A DNA stretch of 64,000 nt from Phycisphaerales bacterium (GCA_947459215.1 CANHCQ010000011.1:1-64000), one strand, 5' to 3'; positions 9,220 through 17,533 are shown, counted from the first letter of the stretch. Numbers and translations are program-made. The notes: generated by a model not told the origin, from the letters alone.

Positions 9220-10236
9220 CTAGGTTTTTCGACGAGGCTTCGCAGGAGGCGAGTGTTTGGCTCTGATCGCCTCGGCTTCCTTGCTCACGCGATCCGCAAG
9301 CTCTCGCGGTGCCAGCACGCGGCAATGCCCACCCATCGACAGGACCCACCAGACAATCTCATCCAGCCCGGCAACTCGAAACTTCACGAGCGCCGAACCG
9401 TCGGCGAGCCGTTCGACGCGCTGGGTCTTGTGCCAGAGCGTCTCGCAGATCGTCTCGGCGAACTCGGCATCAAAGTGCAACTCGACGTCGTACTCCGTCG
9501 AGCCGCGGATCATCTGCCAGGCGTTCCCGAGGTGCGCTTCAACCGAGAAATCCCTCGGTCGAGTGAACCGTGTCGCCGTCCGATCGATCCGAAGGAAACG
9601 TCGCAGTTTGAGCGCACGCACCTCGCCGCGGCGACGATGCTTGCCGATGACGTACCACGCACGCACGCCATACCAAAGGGCGTACGGCTCGAACTCGAAA
9701 GATCGCTCTGGGCTTTCGCCCCGGAGTGATCGATACTGACATCGGAGCACCGTTTGGGTCACGATGGCATCTCGCAGAGTCGCAAAATGGCCCGACTCGG
9801 CACCGGAGCCGCCCGAACGGGCCAGACGCACCTCCACGAAGTCCATGACGGTTGCGAGCTCGTCGCGCAGTGCCTGGGGGAGCAGCGATTCGATCTTGGT
9901 CATCGCGCCCAGCGCCGGGTCCAGAAGGCTCACCTGACCACGTCCGGCGACGTCCTCACAGATCACGATTAGGGCGAGTGCCTCATCGAGCGTGAGCTGT
10001 ACCGCCGGCAGGAACGTGCCGGACTCGACGCGGTACCGAGCGGTGGCGCGATCAAACTTGACCGGGAACCCGGTCCCGGAGAGCTTCTTGATGTCGCGTC
10101 GAATTGTCTTTTCCGAAACGCCGAACTTACGAGCCAGCGTTGTCGGCGTGCACGGCTCGTGGCCGCGAAGCAGAACCAGCTCGCCGAGCAAGCGATGCAG
10201 ATCACCAACGTTCTTGGAAGAGGATCGCTTGGCCAT
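9220..10236 (-). CDS. WYL-domain transcriptional regulator
   Basis: This is a 338-residue DNA-binding protein. An N-terminal helix-turn-helix lies around residues 25-55 (TPTTLARKFGVSEKTIRRDI). It is followed by a linker helix region and a WYL domain at about 170-240, with the phrase ALWYGVRAWYVIGKH and RALKLRRFLRI. The C-terminal extension has the VxxxxWVLSMGGHCRVLAP form typical of this family. WYL domains bind nucleic acids or small ligands, and such regulators often control DNA-repair or defence genes. The target is not evident, since the adjacent gene is a decayed transposase. Start ATG 10236 lies close after a short untranslated region. Confidence 0.9.
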   Translation of the reverse strand: MAKRSSSKNVGDLHRLLGELVLLRGHEPCTPTTLARKFGVSEKTIRRDIKKLSGTGFPVKFDRATARYRVESGTFLPAVQLTLDEALALIVICEDVAGRGQVSLLDPALGAMTKIESLLPQALRDELATVMDFVEVRLARSGGSGAESGHFATLRDAIVTQTVLRCQYRSLRGESPERSFEFEPYALWYGVRAWYVIGKHRRRGEVRALKLRRFLRIDRTATRFTRPRDFSVEAHLGNAWQMIRGSTEYDVELHFDAEFAETICETLWHKTQRVERLADGSALVKFRVAGLDEIVWWVLSMGGHCRVLAPRELADRVSKEAEAIRAKHSPPAKPRRKT

Positions 10237-10539
10237 GCGGCGAACGTTTTATCTTTACCACGCTCCAGGACGCAGAGACGGTGCAGCGTCAGGAAATCTC
10301 GTTCTCGCGGACACACAGATGTCCGTCTTGTAGAACGGAGACGAACATGGCATCTGGACATGTTCGGGAGCACGTGGACATACTTGATTCGCGTCGCGGC
10401 AGCCTCCTCGCCGCGAGCTCGGGCGACATGTTGTTCACGCAGCCCCGACGCGGGGTGTGGACGGCGGTTCACTGCGTGACGCACGGAGCCTTCGAGGGCG
10501 ATACCGAAGGGGATCGCCCTCGCTTGCTTGACGGACTCT
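10237..10539. other. Gap between WYL regulator and transposase remnant
   Basis: No convincing gene is seen. A palindromic CGGACACACAGATGTCCG lies at about 10308-10325. The gap may include the missing N-terminal part of the decayed IS1595-type transposase, but the sequence is too degraded to say. Confidence 0.4.
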
Positions 10540-10970
10540 GGGTCGGAACCGTTCTTGCTGTCGCGGCGGGTTCGGATCAAGGGCAAGGCGGGCCGCGGCG
10601 CGGGCCGCAAGACCATCGTGTTTGGCATCTGCGAACGCCATGGCACGGTGTGCACCGAGGTCGTCGAGGACTGCTCAACGGGCACGATTCTGGCCGCGAT
10701 GCGGAGCAACGTGGACCTTCGATCCGTGCCCCATTCCGCGAACGAGTTCAGCAGCCGGAGCGTTCGCGGCAACCACATCAACGGCCCCTCAATCGCCTTG
10801 CGGGCGTCTTGGGCTACGCCACGACCCGGCTGGCTCGCATCCGCGGCATGCACCCGCACACGTTTTCCTTCCACCTCAAGGCGTGCGAGTTCCGCTCGAA
10901 CCACCGCGGTCAGGACCTGTATCATGCGCTCCGAAAGCTCTGTCGTGAGCACCCGCTCAGCGAGTCATGA
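10540..10970 (+). pseudogene. Decayed IS1595-family transposase
   Basis: Two reading frames together resemble the C-terminal half of an IS1595-type DDE transposase. The first (to about 10800) gives GKAGRGAGRKTIVFGICERH, EVVEDCSTGTI and NEFSSRSVRGNHINGP. The second (to 10970) gives GYATTRLARIRG and HTFSFHLKACEFRSNH, then LYHALRKLCREHPL. The join needs a frameshift near 10800. The segment expected between the EVVEDC strand and NEF (the second catalytic Asp region) appears deleted, and the N-terminal zinc-binding part is not recognisable. It is inactive as it stands. Confidence 0.75.
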
Positions 10971-11265
10971 CCTTCGTCGGAACAGTCCTGCGGTACTCCT
11001 TCACGGGATGACGCTTGATGTTCATGCGCCGTCGGGATGCGGACTGTTCAACCTGTCGCCGATCCAACCGGATGGGCTGAACGATGGATCTCCGAACACC
11101 ATTTGCGCTCGCGCTCCGCCAACCCCGCGACGCACAGATGGAGCTTCGACGGGCAAGTATCACGGCACTCGCCACAGCTTGCATGCGTCGGCGGCCGCCG
11201 GCGCATGCGGGAACGCTCGCGCCGCGGTCGGTCGCAGCGTGATCGCGTGCGACATCAATCGCTTG

Positions 11266-11271
11266 TACTAT
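11266..11271 (+). promoter_or_regulatory. -10-like box ahead of the TAG-interrupted thioredoxin gene
   Basis: TACTAT ends 6 nt before the ATG at 11278, the same spacing as at other genes here. It supports 11278 as the original start of the thioredoxin-like gene. Confidence 0.4.
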
Positions 11272-11277
11272 GGCATC

Positions 11278-11445
11278 ATGGAGTCCAGCCGCACTACCTC
11301 CGTGATTCTCGCTGGCGTCTGTGTTGTCTTTGGGGTGCTCATCGGGCTCTTGGTGAAATAGAACCGAGAGCTGAAGGCAGAGATCTCGTCGCTCACCAGC
11401 CGCCTGAACGACTCAACCATCAGCGCGGGCGAACACTCCGGGTAC
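11278..11445 (+). other. N-terminal membrane anchor of the thioredoxin-like gene, ending in an in-frame TAG
   Basis: From ATG 11278 the frame encodes MESSRTTSVILAGVCVVFGV and a few more hydrophobic residues, a typical N-terminal membrane anchor. It then meets TAG at 11359-11361. The same frame continues without further stops as NRELKAEISSLTSRLN, a coiled-coil-like linker, straight into the thioredoxin-like domain of the next entry. A single CAG-to-TAG change would explain it. Readthrough, a recent nonsense mutation or a sequencing error are all possible. Confidence 0.6.
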
Positions 11446-11928
11446 ATGCCGTCGCTGCAGATCGGAGAGCAAGTCGCGGCGCTGCGGCTCGTCCGTCCGG
11501 ATCGCTCCGAGATGCCCCTCGCGTTCCCGCACGAAGGACCGACGATGCTCTTCATGCTCGGTCGCCACTGCGGCTACTGCGAGCAGGCGGTGCCGATCTA
11601 CGACGACATCGTGCGAGAGCATGTCGCGGGCGTCGCGCCAGCCAAGCTGCGGGTGGTTGGTGTGATCGCCGATGCGCCGCCGTCGGAGGACGCGAGCGAC
11701 GCGGGCAAGGCGGCGTGGACCGATGCCTTCAGCAAGCCCGCAATGTTCATCCCATCGTTCACCGTCCCTGACGGACCAAAGACGTGGCTCTTGAAGGTGA
11801 ATGCGACGCCGGCCGCGGTGCTTCTCGATAAGGAGGGCAAGGTGCTCGGTCTGTGGCGCGGCGAGTTGACCAAGGAACGGGGCGACGAGATGCGGGCGGC
11901 ACTGACCGAGGCGTTGGCGGCACACTAA
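11446..11928 (+). CDS. Thioredoxin-like (redoxin) domain protein, truncated by upstream TAG
   Basis: These 160 codons from ATG 11446 encode a redoxin/thioredoxin-fold domain. LFMLGRHCGYCEQAVPIYDD contains a CxxC pair at the start of the first helix, and LKVNATPAAVLLDKEGKVLG contains the cis-Pro loop (TP) and a beta-hairpin. Such proteins reduce disulfides or deliver electrons in the periplasm. The domain alone lacks an export signal. The signal or anchor lies upstream in the same frame at 11278, beyond a TAG codon. If translation starts here the product would be cytosolic. The stop codon at 11926 is followed closely by the next gene. Confidence 0.7.
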   Translation: MPSLQIGEQVAALRLVRPDRSEMPLAFPHEGPTMLFMLGRHCGYCEQAVPIYDDIVREHVAGVAPAKLRVVGVIADAPPSEDASDAGKAAWTDAFSKPAMFIPSFTVPDGPKTWLLKVNATPAAVLLDKEGKVLGLWRGELTKERGDEMRAALTEALAAH

Positions 11929-11988
11929 GTGTTCGCGAAGCACCGCAGCGGGCGTGCAATCGGCGATTGGCAGTGGCGTTGGACAAGC

Positions 11989-13041
11989 ATGCTCATTCGA
12001 TCCGCCGCACTGTTCGGTCTGGGGCTCGTTGCAGTCGTTCAAGCCTCGGCGCTTGCCGCGCTGCAAGCACGCGTGGAGTCTCGAACGTTTACCGGGCCGA
12101 TCACCGGCAAGACTGTGAAGTACTCGATCTATCTGCCGCCGGGGTATGACAGTGGCACGGCGCGGTATCCGGTGGTGTATCACCTGCACGGGATCGGCGG
12201 CGTGCACAACGGGCAGCAGGTCTCGACCGTCCCCGCATCCTTCGAGGCCGCGGCGGGGCAGAACCTCATCGGTCCGGTCATCATCGTTTTCCCCGACGGC
12301 TACTCCGATAGTTTCTGGGCCGACAGCATCGGCGGCAACAAGCCCGCCGAGACCGATGTCGTGCGCCAACTCGTGCCGCATGTGGATGCGACCTTTCGCA
12401 CCATCGCGGACGCCCGCTCGCGGGTGATGCAGGGCTTCTCGATGGGCGGCTTCGGCGCGACCAAGTTCGCCTTCAAGTTCCCCGAGGTCTTCGGGATGTG
12501 CCTCGCATACGACGGTGCACTGCTGACATGGGCGAACGTCGTCGCGTCCCATCCGCAGCAGGCCCAAGCGATCTTCGGCAACAGCGAGGCGTACTTCAAT
12601 CAGTTCTCGCCGTGGTTCTGGATGAGCGAGCACCGAGCGATCATCGACGGCGGCTACCCGACGCGCATGATGGCGGGAGCGCTCGTCCCCGGCAACCAGC
12701 GCTTCCGAAACGGACTGCTCAATCTCAACTTGCCAATCGACTATACCGAGACCGGATGTCCGCACACCGTCGGATGCCTGTTCACCGCCGAGGGCGTCGA
12801 GTCGGCGGCGTGGATCGGGGCACGCCTGGGCCGCACCAACTGCCCGCCGGACCTGTCGTCCGATCGACTCGTGGACGACGCGGACTTCGTGCTCTTCGCT
12901 CGCGCGTACGAGTTGCTGACGTGCGACGCCGGAACGATGCCGTTCAACTGTCCGGCGGACCAGAACGGCGACGGCTTCGTGGATGACACCGACTTCGCGG
13001 CGTTCGCACAGGCGTATGACGCGTTGATCTGTCCGTTGTAG
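11989..13041 (+). CDS. Secreted esterase (PF00756-type) with paired EF-hand-like C-terminus
   Basis: This 350-residue protein is similar in layout to the esterase at 2280. It has a signal peptide (LIRSAALFGLGLVAVVQASA), YLPPGYD near the start of the hydrolase fold, YHLHGIGG, and the nucleophile elbow GFSMGGFGA with Ser near residue 151. The C-terminal 65 residues contain DLSSDRLVDDADF and DQNGDGFVDDTDF, each in a Cys-bracketed unit ending A-Y-[DE]-x-L. ATG 11989 is chosen over an in-frame GTG at 11929 because it begins the signal peptide. It may be co-transcribed with the thioredoxin-like gene. The substrate is unknown; carbohydrate-linked esters are plausible for this family. Confidence 0.87.
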   Translation: MLIRSAALFGLGLVAVVQASALAALQARVESRTFTGPITGKTVKYSIYLPPGYDSGTARYPVVYHLHGIGGVHNGQQVSTVPASFEAAAGQNLIGPVIIVFPDGYSDSFWADSIGGNKPAETDVVRQLVPHVDATFRTIADARSRVMQGFSMGGFGATKFAFKFPEVFGMCLAYDGALLTWANVVASHPQQAQAIFGNSEAYFNQFSPWFWMSEHRAIIDGGYPTRMMAGALVPGNQRFRNGLLNLNLPIDYTETGCPHTVGCLFTAEGVESAAWIGARLGRTNCPPDLSSDRLVDDADFVLFARAYELLTCDAGTMPFNCPADQNGDGFVDDTDFAAFAQAYDALICPL

Positions 13042-13064
13042 CCGCGAACACGCGCGACCAAATG

Positions 13065-13088
13065 AAAACCGCGGGGTGTGCCCCGCGG
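13065..13088 (-). terminator. Rho-independent-type hairpin, minus orientation
   Basis: An 8-bp perfect CCGCGGGG/CCCCGCGG stem with a TGTG loop lies between the esterase and lexA. Read on the minus strand it is followed by TTTT, so it most likely ends lexA transcripts. It may also act on the plus-strand esterase transcript, though the plus side lacks a T run. Confidence 0.55.
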
Positions 13089-13124
13089 CTCTGGTCAATC
13101 GATCCTGCACATCGCGACGCGGAG

Positions 13125-13221
13125 TGACCGGCCCAAGGCCGGTCCCACGCATGCGGTCCCGATGGATGGCGGACCGGCTGGAAGCCGGTTCCACTGGTGC
13201 CGGACCGGCTGGAAGCCGGTC
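13125..13221. repeat. Array of three GGACCGGCT-type palindromes
   Basis: Two exact copies of GGACCGGCTGGAAGCCGGT lie at 13171-13189 and 13202-13220. A related GACCGGCCCAAGGCCGGTC lies at about 13125-13143. The same palindrome recurs at the right edge of the window, where it lies inside a coding frame. This is REP-like dispersed sequence between the hairpin at 13065 and the lexA stop. Confidence 0.75.
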
Positions 13222-13231
13222 CTACTGACGC

Positions 13232-13861
13232 TTAGCGCCCGTAACGACGGACGACGGCCTTCACCACGCCCTGCACCTGGCAGAAGCGGACGCGGATGGG
13301 CTCGAAGTTCGGGTTGGCGGGCTGAAGGCGGATGTGGTCGTCTTCCTTGTAGAAGGTCTTCAGAGTGGTCGAGCCATCGGGAAGCAGAGCCACCACGCGA
13401 TCGCCGTTCTGGGCGACCTGGGTGCGCTCGATGAGGACGAAGTCGCCGTCGAGGATGCCTTCATCGCGCATCGAGTCGCCTTCGACCTTGAGGGCGAACG
13501 TGCTCTCCTGACCCTTCTGGGTCTTGGCGACGAGCATGTCGGCGAGGTCGATCTCGTCGGTGTTCTCGACGCGCTCGATGGGGTGGCCAGCGGCGATGCG
13601 GCCGACGAGCGGGAAGCGGAGGGGGCGGGCTTCGTCGGGGACGGCGATGCCATCAGCGATCGACAAAGAGCGAGCCTTGTTGGGCTCGCGGACCAACGCG
13701 CCCTTCTTGATAAGGGCTTCGACGTGCTCGAAGACCGTCACCTTGCTGACGCCGATTTCGTCGGCCAGCTCCTGCATGGTCGGGGAATAGCCCCGACGCA
13801 CCCGCCAGTCGCGGATAAGTTGGAGAATGCGGAGCTGCTTGGGCGTCAAGTTCAGATTCAT
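13232..13861 (-). CDS. lexA: LexA repressor
   Basis: This is a 209-residue SOS repressor and self-cleaving protease. The winged helix-turn-helix spans about residues 1-65 (TMQELADEIGVSKVTVFEHV). The cleavage site is Ala91-Gly92 in GRIAAGHP. The S24 peptidase dyad is Ser130 in VEGDSM and Lys168 in GSTTLKTFY. DNA-bound LexA is cleaved when RecA is activated by damage, releasing repair genes. A GGAGG site lies 8 nt before the ATG. The gene lies downstream of dprA on the same strand after a 737-bp gap with its own promoter-like elements. I could not identify a LexA operator without knowing this phylum's motif. Confidence 0.97.
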   Translation of the reverse strand: MNLNLTPKQLRILQLIRDWRVRRGYSPTMQELADEIGVSKVTVFEHVEALIKKGALVREPNKARSLSIADGIAVPDEARPLRFPLVGRIAAGHPIERVENTDEIDLADMLVAKTQKGQESTFALKVEGDSMRDEGILDGDFVLIERTQVAQNGDRVVALLPDGSTTLKTFYKEDDHIRLQPANPNFEPIRVRFCQVQGVVKAVVRRYGR

Positions 13862-14598
13862 CGTTCATACCTCCGGGGCGGCTGGTTGCCGCCGACGTAT
13901 TGCCAACATTCCCACCCGAGTCCAACCCACCACCAACAAGCGCATCGCCAACCCCATCACTGCCATCACCCCCGACCAACTGCAGGACGGTGCCACGAGT
14001 CACCGCGTCCGCGGAAGCCGAGTTGTCGAATCCGCCGCGTGCGTGCGACGGCTTGAGTTCCATCATGCGATCCGTGCGTCCAGCGTGAGACCCCGCCGAG
14101 GCGCCAACTTGGGCGCCAACTTGGGCCCCCAGCCGCGCGAGCACCGGGCCGAGTTCGTCCAGAGCCCGAACGGCCAGACACCACGCGGCGAGGAGCCGCG
14201 ACCGATGTTCGCCATCCGTGTGCGTAAAGCTCGGCGATCCTCCGCCGACCTGATCCCCAACCAGACGCAGCGCTTCGTTCGGGAGACCCGTACCGGTACC
14301 TGGTTCGGCACCGCGTTGGATCCGACGAAGACTGGTGGTTCCGTTCCGCCGCGGACGGTACTCCGCGACGAAATCCCCACCGGGACCGAATCGAAGGATA
14401 GGCGAGAAGGCGGGTTCCATCGTGCACTGTTTGTCGGTTGACGTCAGCTGAACCGATCAAATTTCTTTCTCTTTGTTTGGTACAAGGTAAGTGATCGCAC
14501 GCCTTGTGTCAAGGGTTGCGCGTTGGAATCGTGCCGAAATGTGATCACCCGACATGATCAACACGCCTTCTTGATCAGAAAATAGATATATTATAGGA
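13862..14598. other. 737-bp dprA-lexA spacer with AT-rich promoter island
   Basis: The part nearest dprA (about 14441-14605) is strikingly AT-rich for this genome. It holds three TGATCA sites and promoter-like elements on the minus strand. Short minus-strand frames exist: 32 codons from ATG 14555, and an open frame from ATG 14420 that runs past the lexA start. The longer frame has mixed but plausible composition and moderate third-position GC, yet overlaps lexA by over 200 bp. I therefore do not call it a gene. The spacer may be a long lexA leader. Confidence 0.4.
14590..14595 (-). promoter_or_regulatory. Consensus TATAAT -10 element reading toward lexA
   Basis: A perfect TATAAT on the minus strand sits within the AT-rich tract overlapping the dprA stop codon. 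It is about 730 nt upstream of the lexA ATG. A second candidate lies downstream on the same strand: TTGACA, a 17-bp spacer, then TACCTT. No convincing -35 goes with the first. Confidence 0.4.
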
Positions 14599-15894
14599 CT
14601 ATATTCCGCCGCTGACGCGGGCGAAGCGCGATCCGTGCCGCCGCACCCGACCGGCAATCTCCAGCAAAGTCAGGTGGGATCGGAGTTTGACGATGTCCAT
14701 GCCCACGGCGTCGGCGAGTTCGTCGGCGGTGCGCTCGCTGTCGAGGGCCGCGAGGATCTTCACCTGTTCGGGATTCCCTATCGAAACTGGTGTCGTATCT
14801 GGCGACGCCGCCGCGACGGCGGCGCGCGAAGACACGCGGGTGTTCGGTGCCGAACCGAACAGCGAATCGTCCGCGCTCACGAGCGGTTGGAAGCGTGCGG
14901 CGTGGGTACCGGCGTGCTGATGACGCGCGGCGGACTCGAGCATTGCGATCACATCACCCGGCTCGGTCACGAACGCCGCCCCACCAGACTTGAGCAAGTC
15001 GTTGCTTCCCTCCGACGACGGCGAATCGACACGCCCGGGCACGACACAGACCTCGCGCCCGTGCTCCTCGGCGGCGATCTTGGCGGTGATCAACGCACCA
15101 GACTTACGGGCCGCTTCAATCACCAGCACGCCAAGGGAGAGACCTGAGATGATGCGGTTGCGTCGGGGGAAGTTGCGCGAATCCGGCGGCGTGTCGATGG
15201 GAAGCTCGGAGAGAACCGCACCGGGCGTCGGGGTGATGACTTCGCCGGCGGCGTTGGTCTGGGCGGGTGCGCAGATGCGTTCGAAAAGCTCTTGATTCTC
15301 GGGCGGATAGGTGTGCCCGAGGCCGCAGCCCATGACGGCGATGGTGCGGCCCTGGTGCATGAGGGCAGCACGGTGGGCGGCGGTATCGATGCCCCGGGCA
15401 CCGCCGCTGATGATGACCAGGCCACTGCGGGCGAGGGCGGCGGCGAAGCGGGTGGTTTGCTCGAGGCCGTAGGTGGTGCAGGAGCGGCTGCCGACAATGC
15501 CGACGCCGAAGCCGGGGGAAGCGCCGGCGACGGGATCAAGCGTGCCCTTGTAGTAGAGAATGGGCGGCGCGTCGGGGATCTCGCGGAGGAGCGCGGGATA
15601 GGCCGGGTCGTGGATGCCGACGAGGCGGATGTTGAGCTTGTCGGCGCGGGCGAGCTCGTCTTCGGCACGGGATTGCGACTCGCGGATGCCGGCGGCGATA
15701 GATGTGCCGGAGGCTCCGCCGCGGGAGCCCCTGCCTGGACTCTTGGGGCGGGCGGCGTCGATCTCGGCGGCGGAGAGATGGAGTGCGGCCTCGGGCGAAC
15801 CGGCGCGGGCGAGGAGCCGCGCGATGGTGGCGGGCCCGACGTTCTCAATGAGCGTCAGGCGGAGCAGGGCGAGCGTGGGGGCATCGACGTGCAT
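14599..15894 (-). CDS. dprA: DNA-processing protein DprA
   Basis: This is a 431-residue protein that loads RecA onto incoming single-stranded DNA during natural transformation. The Rossmann-fold DprA core spans about 110-320. It contains GVGIVGSRSCTTYG, the GxARGID signature in ISGGARGIDTAAH, LPIDTPPDSRNFPRRNRIIS and SGALITAKIAAEEHGR. A SAM-like N-terminal helical domain (NVGPATIARLLARAGSPEAAL) precedes it, and a C-terminal winged-helix-like domain (about 365-430) follows. The start at 15894 is preceded by TACACT with a 6-nt gap, so the mRNA may be leaderless. The much longer upstream frame is not supported. Confidence 0.96.
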   Translation of the reverse strand: MHVDAPTLALLRLTLIENVGPATIARLLARAGSPEAALHLSAAEIDAARPKSPGRGSRGGASGTSIAAGIRESQSRAEDELARADKLNIRLVGIHDPAYPALLREIPDAPPILYYKGTLDPVAGASPGFGVGIVGSRSCTTYGLEQTTRFAAALARSGLVIISGGARGIDTAAHRAALMHQGRTIAVMGCGLGHTYPPENQELFERICAPAQTNAAGEVITPTPGAVLSELPIDTPPDSRNFPRRNRIISGLSLGVLVIEAARKSGALITAKIAAEEHGREVCVVPGRVDSPSSEGSNDLLKSGGAAFVTEPGDVIAMLESAARHQHAGTHAARFQPLVSADDSLFGSAPNTRVSSRAAVAAASPDTTPVSIGNPEQVKILAALDSERTADELADAVGMDIVKLRSHLTLLEIAGRVRRHGSRFARVSGGI

Positions 15895-15900
15895 GGGGGG

Positions 15901-15906
15901 AGTGTA
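15901..15906 (-). promoter_or_regulatory. -10-like box of a leaderless promoter (dprA)
   Basis: On the minus strand TACACT ends 6 nt before the dprA ATG. The intervening bases are CCCCCC, which cannot act as a ribosome site. Confidence 0.45.
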
Positions 15907-15979
15907 AAGGAAGGGGAGGAGGGGGGCAGGGGAGCAGGGGAAAGGGGGAACGGACGCGATCGAAACGCGATTTCGTGCA

Positions 15980-16077
15980 GACGCCGAGGCTGACGAGTCC
16001 GCGAGGAAGCCTCGGATGGACCGGAGCGATAGTCGCCCGTGATCGTGACACGCTGGTTCCAAGCGAACCGAGGCTTC
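15980..16077. repeat. GACGCCGAGGCT inverted-repeat element, right arm degraded
   Basis: A 36-bp arm at 15980-16015 is identical to the reverse complement of the right arm (20730-20765) of the element at 20634-20765. The opposite arm here is reduced to CCGAGGCTTC at 16068-16077. It lies just upstream of pfkA. It is probably a non-autonomous mobile or REP-like sequence. Confidence 0.75.
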
Positions 16078-16109
16078 AGACGATCTGCCGGAGCCGGGCG
16101 TCGTCGGTC

Positions 16110-16115
16110 TAATCT
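16110..16115 (+). promoter_or_regulatory. -10-like box of a leaderless promoter (pfkA)
   Basis: TAATCT ends 5 nt before the pfkA ATG at 16121, with no ribosome site between. Confidence 0.45.
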
Positions 16116-16120
16116 GTGGC

Positions 16121-17236
16121 ATGCCCCCCACTGTCAAACGTATCGGAGTGCTCACCGCCGGGGGCGACTGCCCGGGGCTCAATGCCGTCATCCGCGCGGT
16201 CGTCAAGGACGCGTGCTTCAACGGGCTTGAGGTGCTTGGGATCGAGGACGGGTTTCTGGGCCTGATCGAAGATCGGCTGCGGCGTTTGCGGATGGATGAT
16301 GTGTCGAACATCCTGACCCAGGGTGGAACGATTCTCGGGTCGTCGAACAAGGCGAATCCGTTGCGGTTTGCGACGGGCACGAACGGCGATGGCACGCCGC
16401 GGATCGAGGATGTGAGTGCCAAAGCGATCGCGACGATCCGCACGCACGGGCTGGACTGCATCGTGGTGATCGGCGGCGACGGGAGCATGAGCATCGCGCA
16501 CGAGCTGACGACCAAGGCCCGCGCGGGCGGCGACGAGTTGCGGTTCGTGGGCGTGCCCAAGACGATCGACAACGATCTGATGGGCACCGAGATCACGTTC
16601 GGGCACGCGACGGCCGTGGCGACGGCGACCGATGCTCTCGACAAATTGCACTCGACGGCGGCGAGCCATCACCGCGTGATGGTGGTCGAGGTCATGGGTC
16701 GCAACGCTGGGTGGATCGCCCTCGGCGCGGGGATCGCGAGCGGAAGCGATGCGATCCTGATTCCGGAGATTCCGTTCCACATGGAATCCGTGTGCGACAT
16801 GGTGATCAGCCGCGGCAGGCGCGGGAAGCGGTTCAGCATCATCTGCGTCGCGGAAGGTGCGGCCGCCATCGGCGAGAAGCAGAAAATCGCGAAGATCGAC
16901 CCGACCAGCCCCGACCCCGTGCGACTGGGCGGCATCGCCGAATGGCTGGCGAGCGCGATCGAGCAGGAGACCAAGGTGGAGTCGCGGTATGTCGTGCTCG
17001 GTCATGTGCAGCGCGGCGGAACGCCGGTGGCGCAGGACCGCGTGCTCGCCACAATGCTTGGACATCGAGCCATGGAACTGCTGCGCGAGAATCGGTTCGG
17101 GCGGATGGTCGCGGTGCAGGGCGGACGGCTGACCGACGTCGGGATTGATGAAGTATCCGGAAAGCAGAGGACGGTGCCGCTGGACCATCCGCTGGTGGCG
17201 GCGGCGCGGGCGGTGTACACGACGTTCGGGGATTGA
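16121..17236 (+). CDS. pfkA: 6-phosphofructokinase, Gly/Lys (mixed-clade) type
   Basis: This 371-residue glycolytic enzyme phosphorylates fructose 6-phosphate. GVLTAGGDCPGLNAVIR opens the nucleotide site, IGGDGS follows near residue 117, and the catalytic loop is VPKTIDNDL near 145. MVVEVMGRNAGW, PEIPF and VLGHVQRGGTP complete the sugar-binding signatures. Gly in GGDGS is the residue of ATP users, whereas pyrophosphate users have Asp there. The Lys in PKTIDND instead of Gly places it with the actinobacterial-type group III enzymes. ATP dependence is therefore predicted but not certain. The gene stands alone with its own leaderless-type promoter. Confidence 0.95.
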   Translation: MPPTVKRIGVLTAGGDCPGLNAVIRAVVKDACFNGLEVLGIEDGFLGLIEDRLRRLRMDDVSNILTQGGTILGSSNKANPLRFATGTNGDGTPRIEDVSAKAIATIRTHGLDCIVVIGGDGSMSIAHELTTKARAGGDELRFVGVPKTIDNDLMGTEITFGHATAVATATDALDKLHSTAASHHRVMVVEVMGRNAGWIALGAGIASGSDAILIPEIPFHMESVCDMVISRGRRGKRFSIICVAEGAAAIGEKQKIAKIDPTSPDPVRLGGIAEWLASAIEQETKVESRYVVLGHVQRGGTPVAQDRVLATMLGHRAMELLRENRFGRMVAVQGGRLTDVGIDEVSGKQRTVPLDHPLVAAARAVYTTFGD

Positions 17237-17310
17237 GGGAGGGCTGTGCCGTTGTGTGGCCGCGCCGCCTCTCCCCGCGTGCCGCGAAGCAGGTGAAGCG
17301 AAGCCGCACG

Positions 17311-17447
17311 CCTTGGTGCCATCAGTCCGCCGTGGCTCTGCACGGCGCGACTGATGCGGGCCGGAGCAGGCGCGAGCGATCGTCCGGACGCGCTGGTTGC
17401 AGCCGCACCAGTCGCGCCGCAGAGCCGGCGGACTGGTGGCACCAAGG
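17311..17447. repeat. Long inverted repeat of the GGTGCCA family
   Basis: The arms begin CCTTGGTGCCATCAGTCCGC and end with its near complement, TGGCACCAAGG. About 40 bp on each side pair, including GGCTCTG/CAGAGCC and GGCGCGACTG/CAGTCGCGCC. Related elements lie at 50843-50953, 49521-49620 and 22621-22657. It fills most of the pfkA/amine-oxidase convergent gap and could form a hairpin in either transcript. Confidence 0.75.
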
Positions 17448-17533
17448 CACCCCTCCCCGGTCTTGCTGCGCTCGACCACCCCTCCCCGCTGCGCGGGGCG
17501 GGGAGGCGCGTAAGCGACGGGCGCGTGCGGTTC

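Noticed and set aside
11359-11361. Pyrrolysine codon
   Set aside because: TAG can encode pyrrolysine, but this protein is not a methylamine methyltransferase and no pyl genes are present. A simple mutation or error is more likely.
13125-13221. CRISPR array
   Set aside because: There are only three short palindromic units with unequal spacers and no cas genes. They match dispersed palindromes seen elsewhere in the window.
13653-14420. Protein-coding gene upstream of and overlapping lexA
   Set aside because: The frame is open for 255 codons and has plausible composition, but it overlaps lexA by over 200 bp, lacks a ribosome site and matches no family I know. I kept it as a comment only.
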